Source: a virus. From it: a stretch of DNA of 64,000 bases. A program made the translations under genes and the position numbers. The notes beneath the pieces are model-generated. The model was not told where the DNA came from and searched no databases. It saw only the letters and a list, made by a program, of their open reading frames with translations. This document shows, piece by piece, positions 24,505 through 31,942 of the stretch. Each line of letters begins with the position of its first letter. Within the stretch, counting starts at the first letter, position 1. The stretch is from the IMG/VR virus record IMGVR_UViG_3300043313_001192, positions 1 through 64,000 of that record. The stretch is one strand, 5' to 3'.

Positions 24505-25400
24505 GCCCCGAGTCTGGCGCGAGCTGGGGGGATGGGGAAGTGGGGAAGCCCAAGTCGGGGGATTTGGGGGCGGGTGGGGAGGGGGTGGTGGGGGACGGGG
24601 CGGATGGGGAGATCGAAAAGGCCAAGGTGGGGGAGGCGGGGCGAGGGGTGGGAGCTGAAAGTGCGCCATCTGGGGCATGCGTCCGGATCGTTTCGAGTCG
24701 CGCGTGAGAGCCGCTCCCGCTCCCGCGTGGGGCGAGCCTCGCGAGGCGTCCCGCGCGGCTGACGCGCCCTGTGACGTGCCCTGTGACGCGCCTAGGCGTG
24801 CACAGGGCGAGCACAGGGCGCGTGTGAGCCTCTCGCGCGTGTCAGGGGCAGGCAGGGCGAGCACAGGGCGAGCACAGGCGAGCACAGGGGCAGGCAACGC
24901 GTGAGCAAGGCACAGGGGCGAGCACAGGCAAGGCATGAGGCATGAGGCATGAGGCATGAGGCAAGGCATGAGGCAAGGCATGAGGCAGGCACAGGGCAGG
25001 GAGGCAGGCAGGCAAGGGAGGCAGGGGAGAGCACAGGCAGGGAGGCAGGGGAGAGCACAGGGGAGAGCACAGGGGAGAGCACAGGGGCAGGGACAGGGAG
25101 AGCACAGGCAAGGCACAGGGCACAGGCAGGGACCTAGGGCAGGGACCTAGGGCAGGGCACAGGCAGACAGGCAGGGGCAGGCACAGGGCACAGGGCACAG
25201 GGCACAGGGGCAGGGCAGGCAGGCGAGCACAGGGGCACAGGGGCGAGCACAGGCAGGCACAGGGCACAGGCAAGGGCACAGGCAGGAGAGGGGCACAGGC
25301 AGGCACAGGGCCACTGTCAGGGAGGGAGAGCCTGCCCTCGAAAGGGAGGGGGAGGACAGGCAGGGTGACAGCGACCCTGTGCCTGTGCACCCTGTGCCCT
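24505..25400. repeat. G-rich low-complexity non-coding tract
   Basis: First G-runs (24520-24650, many GGGG), then from about 24790 to 25310 degenerate tandem units such as GAGCACAGGG, GGCATGAGGCA and AGGCAGGC. The plus strand is nearly T-free for hundreds of bases. Open frames here are compositional artefacts (Cys/Pro/Leu or Arg/Gly/Gln runs). Nothing coding is supported. It marks the border between the plain operon region and the motif-driven region. Confidence 0.7.
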
Positions 25401-25499
25401 CTTGTCTGTCCCTCACACCTATGCGACGGGCGAGCGCTCACGTGCACCCGGTGACTGGACACTGTGCTGCACAGTGGTCTAGTCCACGACGCCTGTGAT

Positions 25500-25542
25500 T
25501 TGGCAGTGGCGCAACAGTGCACTAGGCTGACGTATGTCAGCC
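25500..25542 (+). promoter_or_regulatory. First promoter of the modular region, no 15-nt motif
   Basis: TTGGCA, 17-nt spacer, TAGGCT (25523-25528), and a palindrome GGCTGAC-GTAT-GTCAGCC (25525-25542). It lacks the upstream motif that the following units have. Confidence 0.65.
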
Positions 25543-25569
25543 CCACCCCCACCGCATCGGAGCCCCACC

Positions 25570-25968
25570 ATGACCCGCATCGCCCCCCTCGCGCCCCTCG
25601 CCCCCGTCGCCCCTGTCCTGTGCTCATGGTGCGACGCGCCTGCTACCCGCAACCTGGCCACCGCACTGGACCACGCGTGTGAGGCTCACTTCCTGCAGTG
25701 GTTCGGTCCGAACCTCCCGACCGTCGACGGCGCCGACGTGCACCCGGACGCGTGCCCGCATGACACGTCCGACGCCACGCGCCTGCCCGGCGACACCGTC
25801 GCGTCCGCATGGGAGTGCGACCAGTGCGGCCACCTCCGCCCGTTCACGCGCGAGGACTACGTGTTCTGCAACGCCTCGCCGTGGACGCCCCGCGCGCCGG
25901 AGGGCATCTCGCGCCTCGCGTGGATGCTCACGCCGCGCGAGGCGCGCCTCGCGCACTACGCCGCCTGA
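25570..25968 (+). CDS. Hypothetical protein with zinc-ribbon cysteines
   Basis: 132 aa. Ala/Pro repeat at the N-terminus, then CSWC near residue 18 and CDQC near 83, each followed by His or Cys. Probably zinc-binding. First gene of the modular region. Confidence 0.6.
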   Translation: MTRIAPLAPLAPVAPVLCSWCDAPATRNLATALDHACEAHFLQWFGPNLPTVDGADVHPDACPHDTSDATRLPGDTVASAWECDQCGHLRPFTREDYVFCNASPWTPRAPEGISRLAWMLTPREARLAHYAA

Positions 25969-25982
25969 TCCCACCCGCTCAC

Positions 25983-26006
25983 GCGGGGCGCCATCCGGCG
26001 CCCCGC
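25983..26006. terminator. 10-bp hairpin between genes
   Basis: GCGGGGCGCC pairs with GGCGCCCCGC around an ATCC loop; no T-tract. It may attenuate within the unit. Confidence 0.45.
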
Positions 26007-26030
26007 ACCCTGCCCCGAAAGGCCCCCGTC

Positions 26031-26378
26031 ATGACCCGCACTGCCCCCGTTCACGCCGCCACCCGCGACGAGATTCTCGCGACCCGCACCGGGTCCCTCG
26101 CGACCTACTCCGCCACGTCCGACAACGGGCAGGCGTACGCCGTGGTCGGACCGGTACCGGGCGACCCCGACCGGATCTATGTGATCGGCCGCGCGGGCAC
26201 AGCGTCCGCCGGTCTGGTCATTCTGGTCACCCGCACCGGCCGCGTGGACGTGCCCGGCAAGGGCGCACAGGTGCGCGTCCGGTTCGACTTCCCGCGTGAC
26301 ACCAATGACGCGGGTGGGACCCTCGCGTTCGACGCGGGTCACGTGGGAGGCGTCGCCCCGCGCGTGCTCTTCGGCTGA
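26031..26378 (+). CDS. Hypothetical beta-rich protein
   Basis: 115 aa, alternating strands with many glycines (YAVVGPVPGDPDRIYVIGRAG). Not recognised. Follows the 25570 gene after a short hairpin. Confidence 0.55.
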   Translation: MTRTAPVHAATRDEILATRTGSLATYSATSDNGQAYAVVGPVPGDPDRIYVIGRAGTASAGLVILVTRTGRVDVPGKGAQVRVRFDFPRDTNDAGGTLAFDAGHVGGVAPRVLFG

Positions 26379-26397
26379 CACCGGGCACGCGCGGCAC

Positions 26398-26430
26398 GCG
26401 CCCCGGATCCCGTGGGGGGATCCGGGGCGC
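26398..26430 (+). terminator. 14-bp terminator hairpin
   Basis: GCGCCCCGGATCCC and GGGATCCGGGGCGC pair perfectly with a 5-nt loop, directly before the first 15-nt motif. Confidence 0.7.
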
Positions 26431-26456
26431 CGACGCGTCCGGCGCGAGGGCAGCTA

Positions 26457-26542
26457 CTGACGTTTACGCAGGGCGCCGTACGCCGCGCCCCGACCCGGTT
26501 TGACGCAACGTTGTTGTGTCCTGTAGGCTGACGTAGTCAGCC
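26457..26542 (+). promoter_or_regulatory. Module 1: 15-nt motif, promoter, start-site palindrome
   Basis: CTGACGTTTACGCAG (26457-26471); 52 nt to TAGGCT (26524-26529), with TTGACG 18 nt before it. Palindrome GGCTGAC-GTA-GTCAGCC at 26526-26542. Confidence 0.8.
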
Positions 26543-26568
26543 CAACCCGAACCCCCCTTGGAGTCCTC

Positions 26569-26793
26569 ATGTCGAACCTCACCGCTGCCCTGCCCGTCAC
26601 CGTCGCCGTCTCGGAGCGTGGCGCCGTGCTCATCGAGTCGGGCACCCGCACGGTCGCGATGTCGCCGTTCAGCGAGCGGGCACGCCGCCTCACCCTCGAC
26701 TTCGGACCGGGGACCTACGTCCTCGCCACCGACGTCGACGTCGAGGACCTGCCCACCACGGTCGCCGACGACCTCGCCGACGCCCTCGCCTGA
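26569..26793 (+). CDS. Small acidic hypothetical protein
   Basis: 74 aa, beta strands then an acidic helix ending in VEDLPTTVADDLADALA. The 95-aa protein at 27248 ends in a similar way (AAVVDDLADELKGW), so the two may be distant paralogues. Confidence 0.55.
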   Translation: MSNLTAALPVTVAVSERGAVLIESGTRTVAMSPFSERARRLTLDFGPGTYVLATDVDVEDLPTTVADDLADALA

Positions 26794-26807
26794 CCCGCTC
26801 GCCCCTC

Positions 26808-26831
26808 GCGGGGGAGCATCCGCTCCCCCGC
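26808..26831. terminator. 10-bp hairpin
   Basis: GCGGGGGAGC pairs with GCTCCCCCGC around ATCC, between two genes of one unit. Confidence 0.5.
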
Positions 26832-26854
26832 TCCCTGCCTCGAAAGGTTCCGCC

Positions 26855-27088
26855 ATGATCACCCTCACCCGCGAGTCCCCCACCTGCTACACGTTCAGCG
26901 CGCAGGAGGGCGACCTCACCGCCACCCTGGTCAAGTCCAGCGACAACGCCCGCTTCGGACAGGGCGCGTGGATGTGGAGCGTCGACGTCTGCGGCGCGCC
27001 TATCTCCACCGGGTCGGCTCCCTTCCGCGAGGCACGCGCCACGGTCGTCGCTGCCCTCGAATCCGTCGCCCCTGCCTTCACTGCCTGA
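26855..27088 (+). CDS. Small hypothetical protein
   Basis: 77 aa. TYTFSAQEGDLTATLVKS...WMWSVDVCG beta pattern and an Ala-rich C-terminal helix. Not recognised. CGAAAGG precedes the ATG. Confidence 0.5.
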   Translation: MITLTRESPTCYTFSAQEGDLTATLVKSSDNARFGQGAWMWSVDVCGAPISTGSAPFREARATVVAALESVAPAFTA

Positions 27089-27136
27089 CGCCCCGCGCGC
27101 CCCGCGCGCCCCGACCCCGAAAGGGGGAAACAGCTA

Positions 27137-27220
27137 CTGACGTTTACGCAGGGCGCCCCCTCGCCCCCGCGCGACCCGGTTCGCGATTGTCGGGACAGTG
27201 AGGTAGACTGACGTAGTCAG
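27137..27220 (+). promoter_or_regulatory. Module 2: motif, promoter, palindrome
   Basis: Motif 27137-27151; 52 nt to TAGACT (27204-27209); TTCGCG 18 nt upstream; palindrome CTGAC-GTA-GTCAG at 27208-27220. Confidence 0.8.
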
Positions 27221-27247
27221 CCCAAACCGAAACCCTCTGGAGTCACC

Positions 27248-27535
27248 ATGTCCCTCGCCCCCGCCACCGACGCCCCCGTCTGGTCCGTTGTCGACGCTGA
27301 CGACCGGTTCCCCGGTCGCTTCGACGCCCACGTCACCGCGATCACGATGGGTGGGATCGAGTTCCGCGTCCGGATCACGCCCGGTGACCGGGACACGTAC
27401 CTCGCCCCCGGCTTCACCGCCGATATCGACGGGGGACGCGGCCACCAGTGGACGCTGACGGTCCCCGGCGCGGGCCTCGACCGCCTCAAGGCTGCCGTGG
27501 TCGACGACCTCGCCGACGAACTGAAGGGGTGGTGA
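27248..27535 (+). CDS. Hypothetical protein, 95 aa
   Basis: Beta-rich with an acidic C-terminal helix. Similar ending to the 26569 product. Unknown role. Confidence 0.55.
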   Translation: MSLAPATDAPVWSVVDADDRFPGRFDAHVTAITMGGIEFRVRITPGDRDTYLAPGFTADIDGGRGHQWTLTVPGAGLDRLKAAVVDDLADELKGW

Positions 27536-27537
27536 GC

Positions 27538-27792
27538 ATGAAGGTCACGCCCGCTCAACTCGACACGCTCCGCACGGCTATCGCGCCGCTCGACACCGAC
27601 ACGGTCCGCGCGCGGTACCGCGCGGGTGACTTCCCGCGCGCCGCTCTGGTCCAGGACCTCGACAAGCGCTACCGGTGGGACCTGCTGCACGCGGCCACGG
27701 CAGGCACGACGATCGTCCCCGACCTGTACGACGCGGGATGCCACGACGCGCATATCGACACTGCCTTGCGCGCCGTGGTCACGCCCCTCTAG
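27538..27792 (+). CDS. Helical hypothetical protein
   Basis: 84 aa. Pattern VTPAQLDTLRTAIAPLDT...YRAGDFPRAALVQDLDKRYRWDLLHAA, an all-helical small phage protein. It starts 2 nt after the previous stop. Confidence 0.55.
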   Translation: MKVTPAQLDTLRTAIAPLDTDTVRARYRAGDFPRAALVQDLDKRYRWDLLHAATAGTTIVPDLYDAGCHDAHIDTALRAVVTPL

Positions 27793-27839
27793 CGTCCCCG
27801 AACGTGGCGCGTGTGGGCTGACACTTCGCGCGCCACCCG

Positions 27840-27870
27840 AACCCCCGCTGTGACGACCCCGGCGGGGGTT
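27840..27870 (+). terminator. Terminator hairpin
   Basis: AACCCCCGC and GCGGGGGTT pair (9 bp), followed by TCG; sits before module 3. Confidence 0.6.
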
Positions 27871-27901
27871 TCGTGCGCCTGCTCGCGCCGGAGCGGAGCT
27901 A

Positions 27902-27987
27902 CTGACGTTTACGCAGGGCAGGCTGACCCGCGCCGATGTCCGATTTGCTTCCTGTCGGGAGGGTGGGATAGGCTGACGTAGTCAGCC
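27902..27987 (+). promoter_or_regulatory. Module 3: motif, promoter, palindrome
   Basis: Motif 27902-27916; 52 nt to TAGGCT (27969-27974); TTGCTT 18 nt upstream; palindrome GGCTGAC-GTA-GTCAGCC at 27971-27987. Confidence 0.8.
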
Positions 27988-28007
27988 CAACCACTCAAGG
28001 AGTCCCC

Positions 28008-28436
28008 ATGGCCACCACCTCGCCCCGCGCCTCGCGCCGCCCGACCACGCTCGCCACCACCGACCGCGACGAGGCTCTCAACGGCCTGTTCACGACCGCG
28101 CTGGAGGGTGGCATCGGCTACTGGTCCACGTGCTCGGTCTACCACTGGGGCATCGACGTCGACGGTCGGCTCCGCGAGGCCAAGGACTTCATCGCGGTCG
28201 TGGAGGACTCCGAGTCCGAGGACGGTCCGGAGTACGTGATCGACCGCCACGTGATCCGGATCGGCGCGGCGCGCCTGTACCGCCACCTGATCGGTCTGGG
28301 CGAGCAGGCCAACTCCTACCACCTCGCCGCGATGCGCGACTTCGCCCGTGGCAACTGGGGCGACCTCGACTACGACTCGGACACGGCCGACATGGTCGTC
28401 CAGTTCGGACTCTTCGGGGAGTTGGTCTACAACTGA
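28008..28436 (+). CDS. Phage protein with GGIGYWS motif
   Basis: 142 aa. ALNGLFTTALEGGIGYWSTCSVYHW, then a DG-rich strand, VIDRHVIRIGAARLYRHLIGL and a C-terminal DYDSDTADMVVQFGLFGELVY. This order recurs in many actinophage genomes; role unknown. One-gene unit. Confidence 0.7.
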   Translation: MATTSPRASRRPTTLATTDRDEALNGLFTTALEGGIGYWSTCSVYHWGIDVDGRLREAKDFIAVVEDSESEDGPEYVIDRHVIRIGAARLYRHLIGLGEQANSYHLAAMRDFARGNWGDLDYDSDTADMVVQFGLFGELVYN

Positions 28437-28454
28437 CCCACCCGCTCGGCCGCT

Positions 28455-28491
28455 CGGCCCGATCCCCGCGAGGGGGTCGGGCCGATTTTTT
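28455..28491 (+). terminator. Rho-independent terminator with T6
   Basis: CGGCCCGATCCCC pairs with GGGGGTCGGGCCG (one wobble) around GCGA, followed by ATTTTTT. Confidence 0.85.
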
Positions 28492-28505
28492 CGCCCTCCC
28501 CCTCA

Positions 28506-28602
28506 CTGACGTTTACGCAGAGCTGGTCCCTGGCCGCACGCCCGACGCGCGACCTCGATTCGCGTTGTGTCTGGAGGGTGTGCTAGGCTGACGTAGTCAG
28601 CC
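28506..28602 (+). promoter_or_regulatory. Module 4: motif, promoter, palindrome
   Basis: Motif 28506-28520; 63 nt to TAGGCT (28584-28589); palindrome GGCTGAC-GTA-GTCAGCC at 28586-28602. Confidence 0.8.
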
Positions 28603-28624
28603 CCACCGAACAGAGGATCCCCCC

Positions 28625-29128
28625 ATGAGCGTCGCCTTCTCCATCGAGTCCAACTTCACCGGCGCCTTCACCGCGCACTGCTACGACCTCGACCTCACGC
28701 TCGGCCCGGTGGTCGGGCACGAGTCGATCCTCCCGCTGATCGCGGCGCACAAGGCGGAGTGCGACGAGTGCTCGGCCTACGGCATGTACTCGCAGGCCGT
28801 GCTCGACGTGGACGACACGCTCGACCTCAACGTCTCCAACCTCAACGCGCGCACCCTGCTGATCGCGCTCGGGCTGGACGATGAGGGTGACCTCTGCGGG
28901 ACGCTCGACGGCGAGGACTTCCTCGGCCGGGTCCTGCTCGCGCTCGCCACCGACCGCGACGACTCGGGCGTGCCGTACGCGGTCGTCGGTGGCGCGGAGG
29001 TCGGCCAGTCCGGCGCGACCGTGATCGACTGCGGCCGGTCGGTGGGCTACTTCGCGGACCGGTTCGGCGCGCTGCACGCGCTCGCGCTGGAGGCGGTCCG
29101 GCTCGGCCGTGGGATCCAGTGGTCCTAG
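28625..29128 (+). CDS. Hypothetical protein, 167 aa
   Basis: Acidic alpha/beta protein with CDECSAYG near residue 44. Mid-section LNVSNLNARTLLIALGLDDEGDLCGTLDGEDFLGRVLLAL. Not recognised beyond similarity to small phage proteins. One-gene unit. Confidence 0.6.
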   Translation: MSVAFSIESNFTGAFTAHCYDLDLTLGPVVGHESILPLIAAHKAECDECSAYGMYSQAVLDVDDTLDLNVSNLNARTLLIALGLDDEGDLCGTLDGEDFLGRVLLALATDRDDSGVPYAVVGGAEVGQSGATVIDCGRSVGYFADRFGALHALALEAVRLGRGIQWS

Positions 29129-29141
29129 GCCGGACGCGCAC

Positions 29142-29178
29142 CGACGCACCGGAGCCCCTCGCCGGGTCCGGTGCGTCG
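29142..29178. terminator. 12-bp bidirectional terminator
   Basis: CGACGCACCGGA pairs with TCCGGTGCGTCG between convergent genes. Confidence 0.65.
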
Positions 29179-29193
29179 TGCGTTCAGCTCCGG

Positions 29194-29400
29194 CTAGAAG
29201 TAGCCGGGCGTGTCCTTCTTGGGCGCGTCCATGTCGTCGCGGGTGTGCTCGCCCTTCTTCACCGGGTCCGCCTCGTCCTGCAGGTAATACTCCTGCTCGC
29301 GGGCGTTGGCGTGCTCGTGCCCCGGCTTCTGCGTCCGGGTGCCGGGGAGGTCGTCCCAGGAGTCCGGGTAGGTGCTGGCCTCGTTGCTCGACTGGCTCAT
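29194..29400 (-). CDS. Small hydrophilic protein on minus strand
   Basis: 68 aa, very polar and acidic, likely disordered (TRTQKPGHEHANAREQEYYLQDEADPVKKGEHTRDDMDAPKK). GAGAGGA precedes the ATG. One of three minus-strand genes embedded in the rightward modular region. Confidence 0.6.
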   Translation of the reverse strand: MSQSSNEASTYPDSWDDLPGTRTQKPGHEHANAREQEYYLQDEADPVKKGEHTRDDMDAPKKDTPGYF

Positions 29401-29423
29401 GACGGGTTCCTCTCGGGGGTGGT

Positions 29424-29441
29424 CCCTGCCCTTGCAGGGTA
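29424..29441 (-). promoter_or_regulatory. Minus-strand promoter with start-site palindrome
   Basis: Read leftward, TACCCT (29441-29436) runs into CCCTGC-AAGG-GCAGGG (29439-29424). Same -10-plus-palindrome design as the rightward modules, without the 15-nt motif. Confidence 0.5.
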
Positions 29442-29475
29442 CGCGCTCGCGGCGTGGTTAGCGATACACCAGGCA

Positions 29476-29572
29476 CTGACGTTTACGCAGGCCAGGCCCC
29501 GACGATCGGGAGCGTAGAGCCCCGACGATTGGTAGCGGACGCAACGGTGTGGTACGCTTACTTCAGTAAGCG
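29476..29572 (+). promoter_or_regulatory. Module 5: motif, promoter, palindrome
   Basis: Motif 29476-29490; 62 nt to TACGCT (29553-29558); TTGGTA 18 nt upstream; palindrome CGCTTACT-TC-AGTAAGCG at 29555-29572. Confidence 0.8.
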
Positions 29573-29670
29573 AGACACCCGCTACGGATGCGAAACCGTG
29601 GGGTCTGACTGGAATCTCAGACCGGGGGTCCCGCTCACTCCCCCGCCACATCGACGCAAGGACACAGACC
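29573..29670 (+). promoter_or_regulatory. Long structured leader
   Basis: About 100 nt between promoter and ATG 29671, versus about 25 nt in other modules. Contains GGTCTGA / TCAGACC (7-bp stem, 8-nt loop) and CGG/CCG short stems, then CGCAAGGACACAG as the ribosome site. Could hold a regulatory RNA element. Confidence 0.4.
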
Positions 29671-30009
29671 ATGACCGAGACCGTGACCCTCCTCCCGACC
29701 GTGCGCATCCACCGCGTGCTGTTCCTTGAGGAGGACGTGTGGGAGGGCGACTTCCCCCGCGACAACGTCCGCACCGAGGACTTCGACTTCGACCCGGCCA
29801 CCGAGACCGAGGAGGAGATTCTCGACGGCGCCGTGCGCGTGTTCGAGCGGGAGGGCCTGACGTTCTCGGCCACCGGCAACGACTGGGCCGCTAACCCTGA
29901 CGGCACCGTGATCGTCAACTACGCCACCGCGCAGCGCGAGGAGGTCACCGGTCACCTCATCGGTTTCACCGACGAGCAGGCCGCGACGATCATCGAGCGG
30001 GTGGGCTGA
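29671..30009 (+). CDS. Acidic hypothetical protein
   Basis: 112 aa, strongly acidic. DFDFDPATETEEEILDGAVRVFEREGLTFSATGNDWAANPDGTVIVNY is a pattern of small single-domain phage proteins. Role unknown. Confidence 0.6.
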   Translation: MTETVTLLPTVRIHRVLFLEEDVWEGDFPRDNVRTEDFDFDPATETEEEILDGAVRVFEREGLTFSATGNDWAANPDGTVIVNYATAQREEVTGHLIGFTDEQAATIIERVG

Positions 30010-30184
30010 TAGCGATCCTGCGCTGAGCCGCCTAGGCTGAGGCCCGTAGCCGCAAGTCCCCCCGACGACGCGGCTGCGGGTCCCTCGCGTGGTCGGGGTG
30101 CACCCCGGCTGCTGACCCGAGACAGCGCCGGAGGACTCCCTCCCAGGACGCCCCGTTTCCCCCACGCGAGGGATCCCCTCCCCA
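30010..30184 (+). other. Structured non-coding gap
   Basis: 175 nt with no ORF. TCCCTCGCGTGG (30080-30091) can pair with CCACGCGAGGGA (30160-30171), enclosing further GC stems. A TAGGCT also occurs at 30031. Possible small RNA or large terminator; uncertain. Confidence 0.3.
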
Positions 30185-30272
30185 CTGACGTTTACGCAGA
30201 GCTGCCCGTCGCCGGGGCGTGCGCTGCGGGTGCGCTGTTGATCGTGGTGTGGTAGGCTTACGTCAGTAAGCC
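30185..30272 (+). promoter_or_regulatory. Module 6: motif, promoter, palindrome
   Basis: Motif 30185-30199; 53 nt to TAGGCT (30253-30258); palindrome GGCTTAC-GTCA-GTAAGCC at 30255-30272; leader AACGACGTAAGGACA. Confidence 0.8.
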
Positions 30273-30291
30273 AACGACGTAAGGACACCCG

Positions 30292-30459
30292 ATGAACGAC
30301 CACCTCCGCCTCACCGCCCGCCTGATCGCCCTGCTGCTGGGCGTGCTGGCCGTGGCCCTCGCCCTGACCGGGGTCTACCTGATCGACTTCCGTAGCGACT
30401 GCCACGACGACGGCGGGCACTTCAGCGTCGACGGCGCGACGGCGTGGTGTCGGTACTGA
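30292..30459 (+). CDS. Small single-pass membrane protein
   Basis: 55 aa. One transmembrane helix (LIALLLGVLAVALALTGVYLI), then a short domain with two cysteines (CHDDGGHF...WC). Coupled to the next gene by TGATG. Confidence 0.55.
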   Translation: MNDHLRLTARLIALLLGVLAVALALTGVYLIDFRSDCHDDGGHFSVDGATAWCRY

Positions 30460-30914
30460 TGGGCACCCCGATCACCGGCCCGCGTGCCGACAAGCATGGC
30501 AACCTGATCGCCCGCGAGGGACAAGACCGCTGCGGCTGCGGCGTCAAGTACTGGGAGAACGACCACTGCACCGACTGCGGCACGCACGTGCGGCACGCGA
30601 TCCAGCCGGAACTGCCCGAGACCCCGAACCCGGTCATCGCGATGGTCGCCGCTGACGATGTCGAGCACGACCCGTGGGGCACCGCGATGGGCTGGGCGTT
30701 CGCGGTGGCCGAGAACCTGCACTTCCGCGCCGATGCGCCAGTGCCGGACTCGCTCGGCTACCGGCCCGCCATGGGCGCGACCGATATCGAGGACGAGGAC
30801 TATCAGGCGACCATCATCGCCGAGGAGGATTACGACGTGGTCGTGCTGACCGAGGCTGCGGAGATGCTCAGCGTGTTCCTCGATGAATGCAAGCGGCTCG
30901 GGAAGGACTACTGA
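30459..30914 (+). CDS. Hypothetical zinc-ribbon protein
   Basis: 151 aa. CGCGVKYW...CTDCGTHV near residues 25-45 is a zinc ribbon; the rest is acidic alpha/beta. Not recognised. Confidence 0.6.
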   Translation: MGTPITGPRADKHGNLIAREGQDRCGCGVKYWENDHCTDCGTHVRHAIQPELPETPNPVIAMVAADDVEHDPWGTAMGWAFAVAENLHFRADAPVPDSLGYRPAMGATDIEDEDYQATIIAEEDYDVVVLTEAAEMLSVFLDECKRLGKDY

Positions 30915-30932
30915 AGGGAGGCCGGGACACCG

Positions 30933-30961
30933 GCGCGCCAGCTGAAGGCCAGCTGGCGCGC
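30933..30961 (+). terminator. 12-bp terminator hairpin
   Basis: GCGCGCCAGCTG and CAGCTGGCGCGC pair perfectly, 5-nt loop; followed by module 7. Confidence 0.65.
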
Positions 30962-30973
30962 GGTGGAACGTCA

Positions 30974-31069
30974 CTGACGTTTACGCAGGCACCGGCGGCC
31001 TGGCGCCGCGGCCGTCGGCCCTCGATGGCGTGACGGTCGGGAGGGTGTGGTATGCTGACGTAGTCAGCA
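30974..31069 (+). promoter_or_regulatory. Module 7: motif, promoter, palindrome
   Basis: Motif 30974-30988; 62 nt to TATGCT (31051-31056); palindrome TGCTGAC-GTA-GTCAGCA at 31053-31069. Confidence 0.8.
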
Positions 31070-31091
31070 AGACACAACGACGGAGGACGAG

Positions 31092-31262
31092 ATGCCCAGC
31101 ATGACCACGGCGGCCAAGCACGGCGGCGCGAACCTCGCGCTCGCCAAGGCGATGGTCGGCAAGCGCTCCAGCGGTGCCGCTGGTCCGCACGCCGACAAGC
31201 GTGCCAAGCGTGCCCGCACCCGCAGCGCGCAGCGCGCCCGCGTCCTGAAGGACTGGGCGTGA
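31092..31262 (+). CDS. Small highly basic protein
   Basis: 56 aa, about 30% Lys/Arg (GPHADKRAKRARTRSAQRARVLKDW). A basic tail of this kind could bind nucleic acid. Overlaps the next gene's GTG by 4 nt. Confidence 0.5.
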   Translation: MPSMTTAAKHGGANLALAKAMVGKRSSGAAGPHADKRAKRARTRSAQRARVLKDWA

Positions 31263-31642
31263 AGGAGGACGCTGCCTACAGCCTGGCGACCTGGATCGTG
31301 ATGGTCGTGGGCTTCCTGATCGGCGGCGTGATGGGCGCCTTCAAGTCGCTGCTGGGATTCCTGGCCCTCGCTGCCGTGCTGGCCGTGGGCGCGCCGCTGG
31401 TCTACATCGCCGTGGTGGTGCTCTGGCTGACGGGCGTGACCGTGACCGCGTGCACGTCCGGACTCATCCGAGGGCTCACCGACTCCGAGGGTGGCCCGGT
31501 GGTCACCGGCGGCGTGCTGCTGATCGGTGCCACGCTGGTCGCGCTGACCGTCACCGGGAACGGGCTGCTCGCGCTCGCGATCGGGATCGGGCTGCCGGTC
31601 GGGTTCTGGTACTGGAAGCGCCCGACGATCACGGTGGCCTGA
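31259..31642 (+). CDS. Multi-pass membrane protein
   Basis: 127 aa with about four hydrophobic segments (WIVMVVGFLIGGVMGAF; LLGFLALAAVLAVGAPLVYIAVVVLWLTGVTV; VTGGVLLIGATLVALTV; LLALAIGIGLPVGFWYW). Role unknown. Confidence 0.6.
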   Translation: MKEDAAYSLATWIVMVVGFLIGGVMGAFKSLLGFLALAAVLAVGAPLVYIAVVVLWLTGVTVTACTSGLIRGLTDSEGGPVVTGGVLLIGATLVALTVTGNGLLALAIGIGLPVGFWYWKRPTITVA

Positions 31643-31847
31643 ACGCACGAATCCCGGCTAGATACACGAGGTGCCTAGCCGGGATTCGCTCTGCCTTCAC
31701 CGTCTTTGGTCTGGGCCGAAGCCCTTCACATCGACGGATCTGACTGCAGCCTTTGCCTTCACGCTCAAGGTCCCGAAGGACCGAGTGCTCTCCGGCTCTG
31801 GCAGGTCCCCAACATATCCAGCCCGCGCCGGAGCGCGCAACCCCTCA
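31643..31847 (+). other. Non-coding gap
   Basis: After the terminator hairpin at 31648-31688 the remaining 160 nt hold no supported gene; several short GC stems only. Confidence 0.4.
31648..31688 (+). terminator. 14-bp terminator hairpin
   Basis: CGAATCCCGGCTAG pairs perfectly with CTAGCCGGGATTCG around a 13-nt loop. Confidence 0.7.
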
Positions 31848-31920
31848 CTGACGTTTACGCAGCTCCCACCGTGGTGATTCGCGATCGTCGGGACGGTGTG
31901 GTACGCTTTCCTTGAAAGCG
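31848..31920 (+). promoter_or_regulatory. Module 8: motif, promoter, palindrome
   Basis: Motif 31848-31862; 39 nt to TACGCT (31902-31907); TTCGCG 18 nt upstream; palindrome CGCTTTC-CTT-GAAAGCG at 31904-31920. The -10 matches others, the palindrome sequence does not. Confidence 0.8.
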
Positions 31921-31942
31921 AACGACAACGACGGAGGACACC

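Noticed and set aside
24680-25400. Long open frames on both strands in the low-complexity tract
   Set aside because: Translations are monotone Cys/Pro/Leu or Arg/Gly/Gln runs caused by base composition; no start context or domain.
24504-25500. CRISPR array
   Set aside because: Units are irregular, short and degenerate, with no fixed spacer length or cas genes.
29560-29670. tRNA gene in the long leader
   Set aside because: Stems do not make an acceptor arm with a T-arm; no GTTCRA-type loop.
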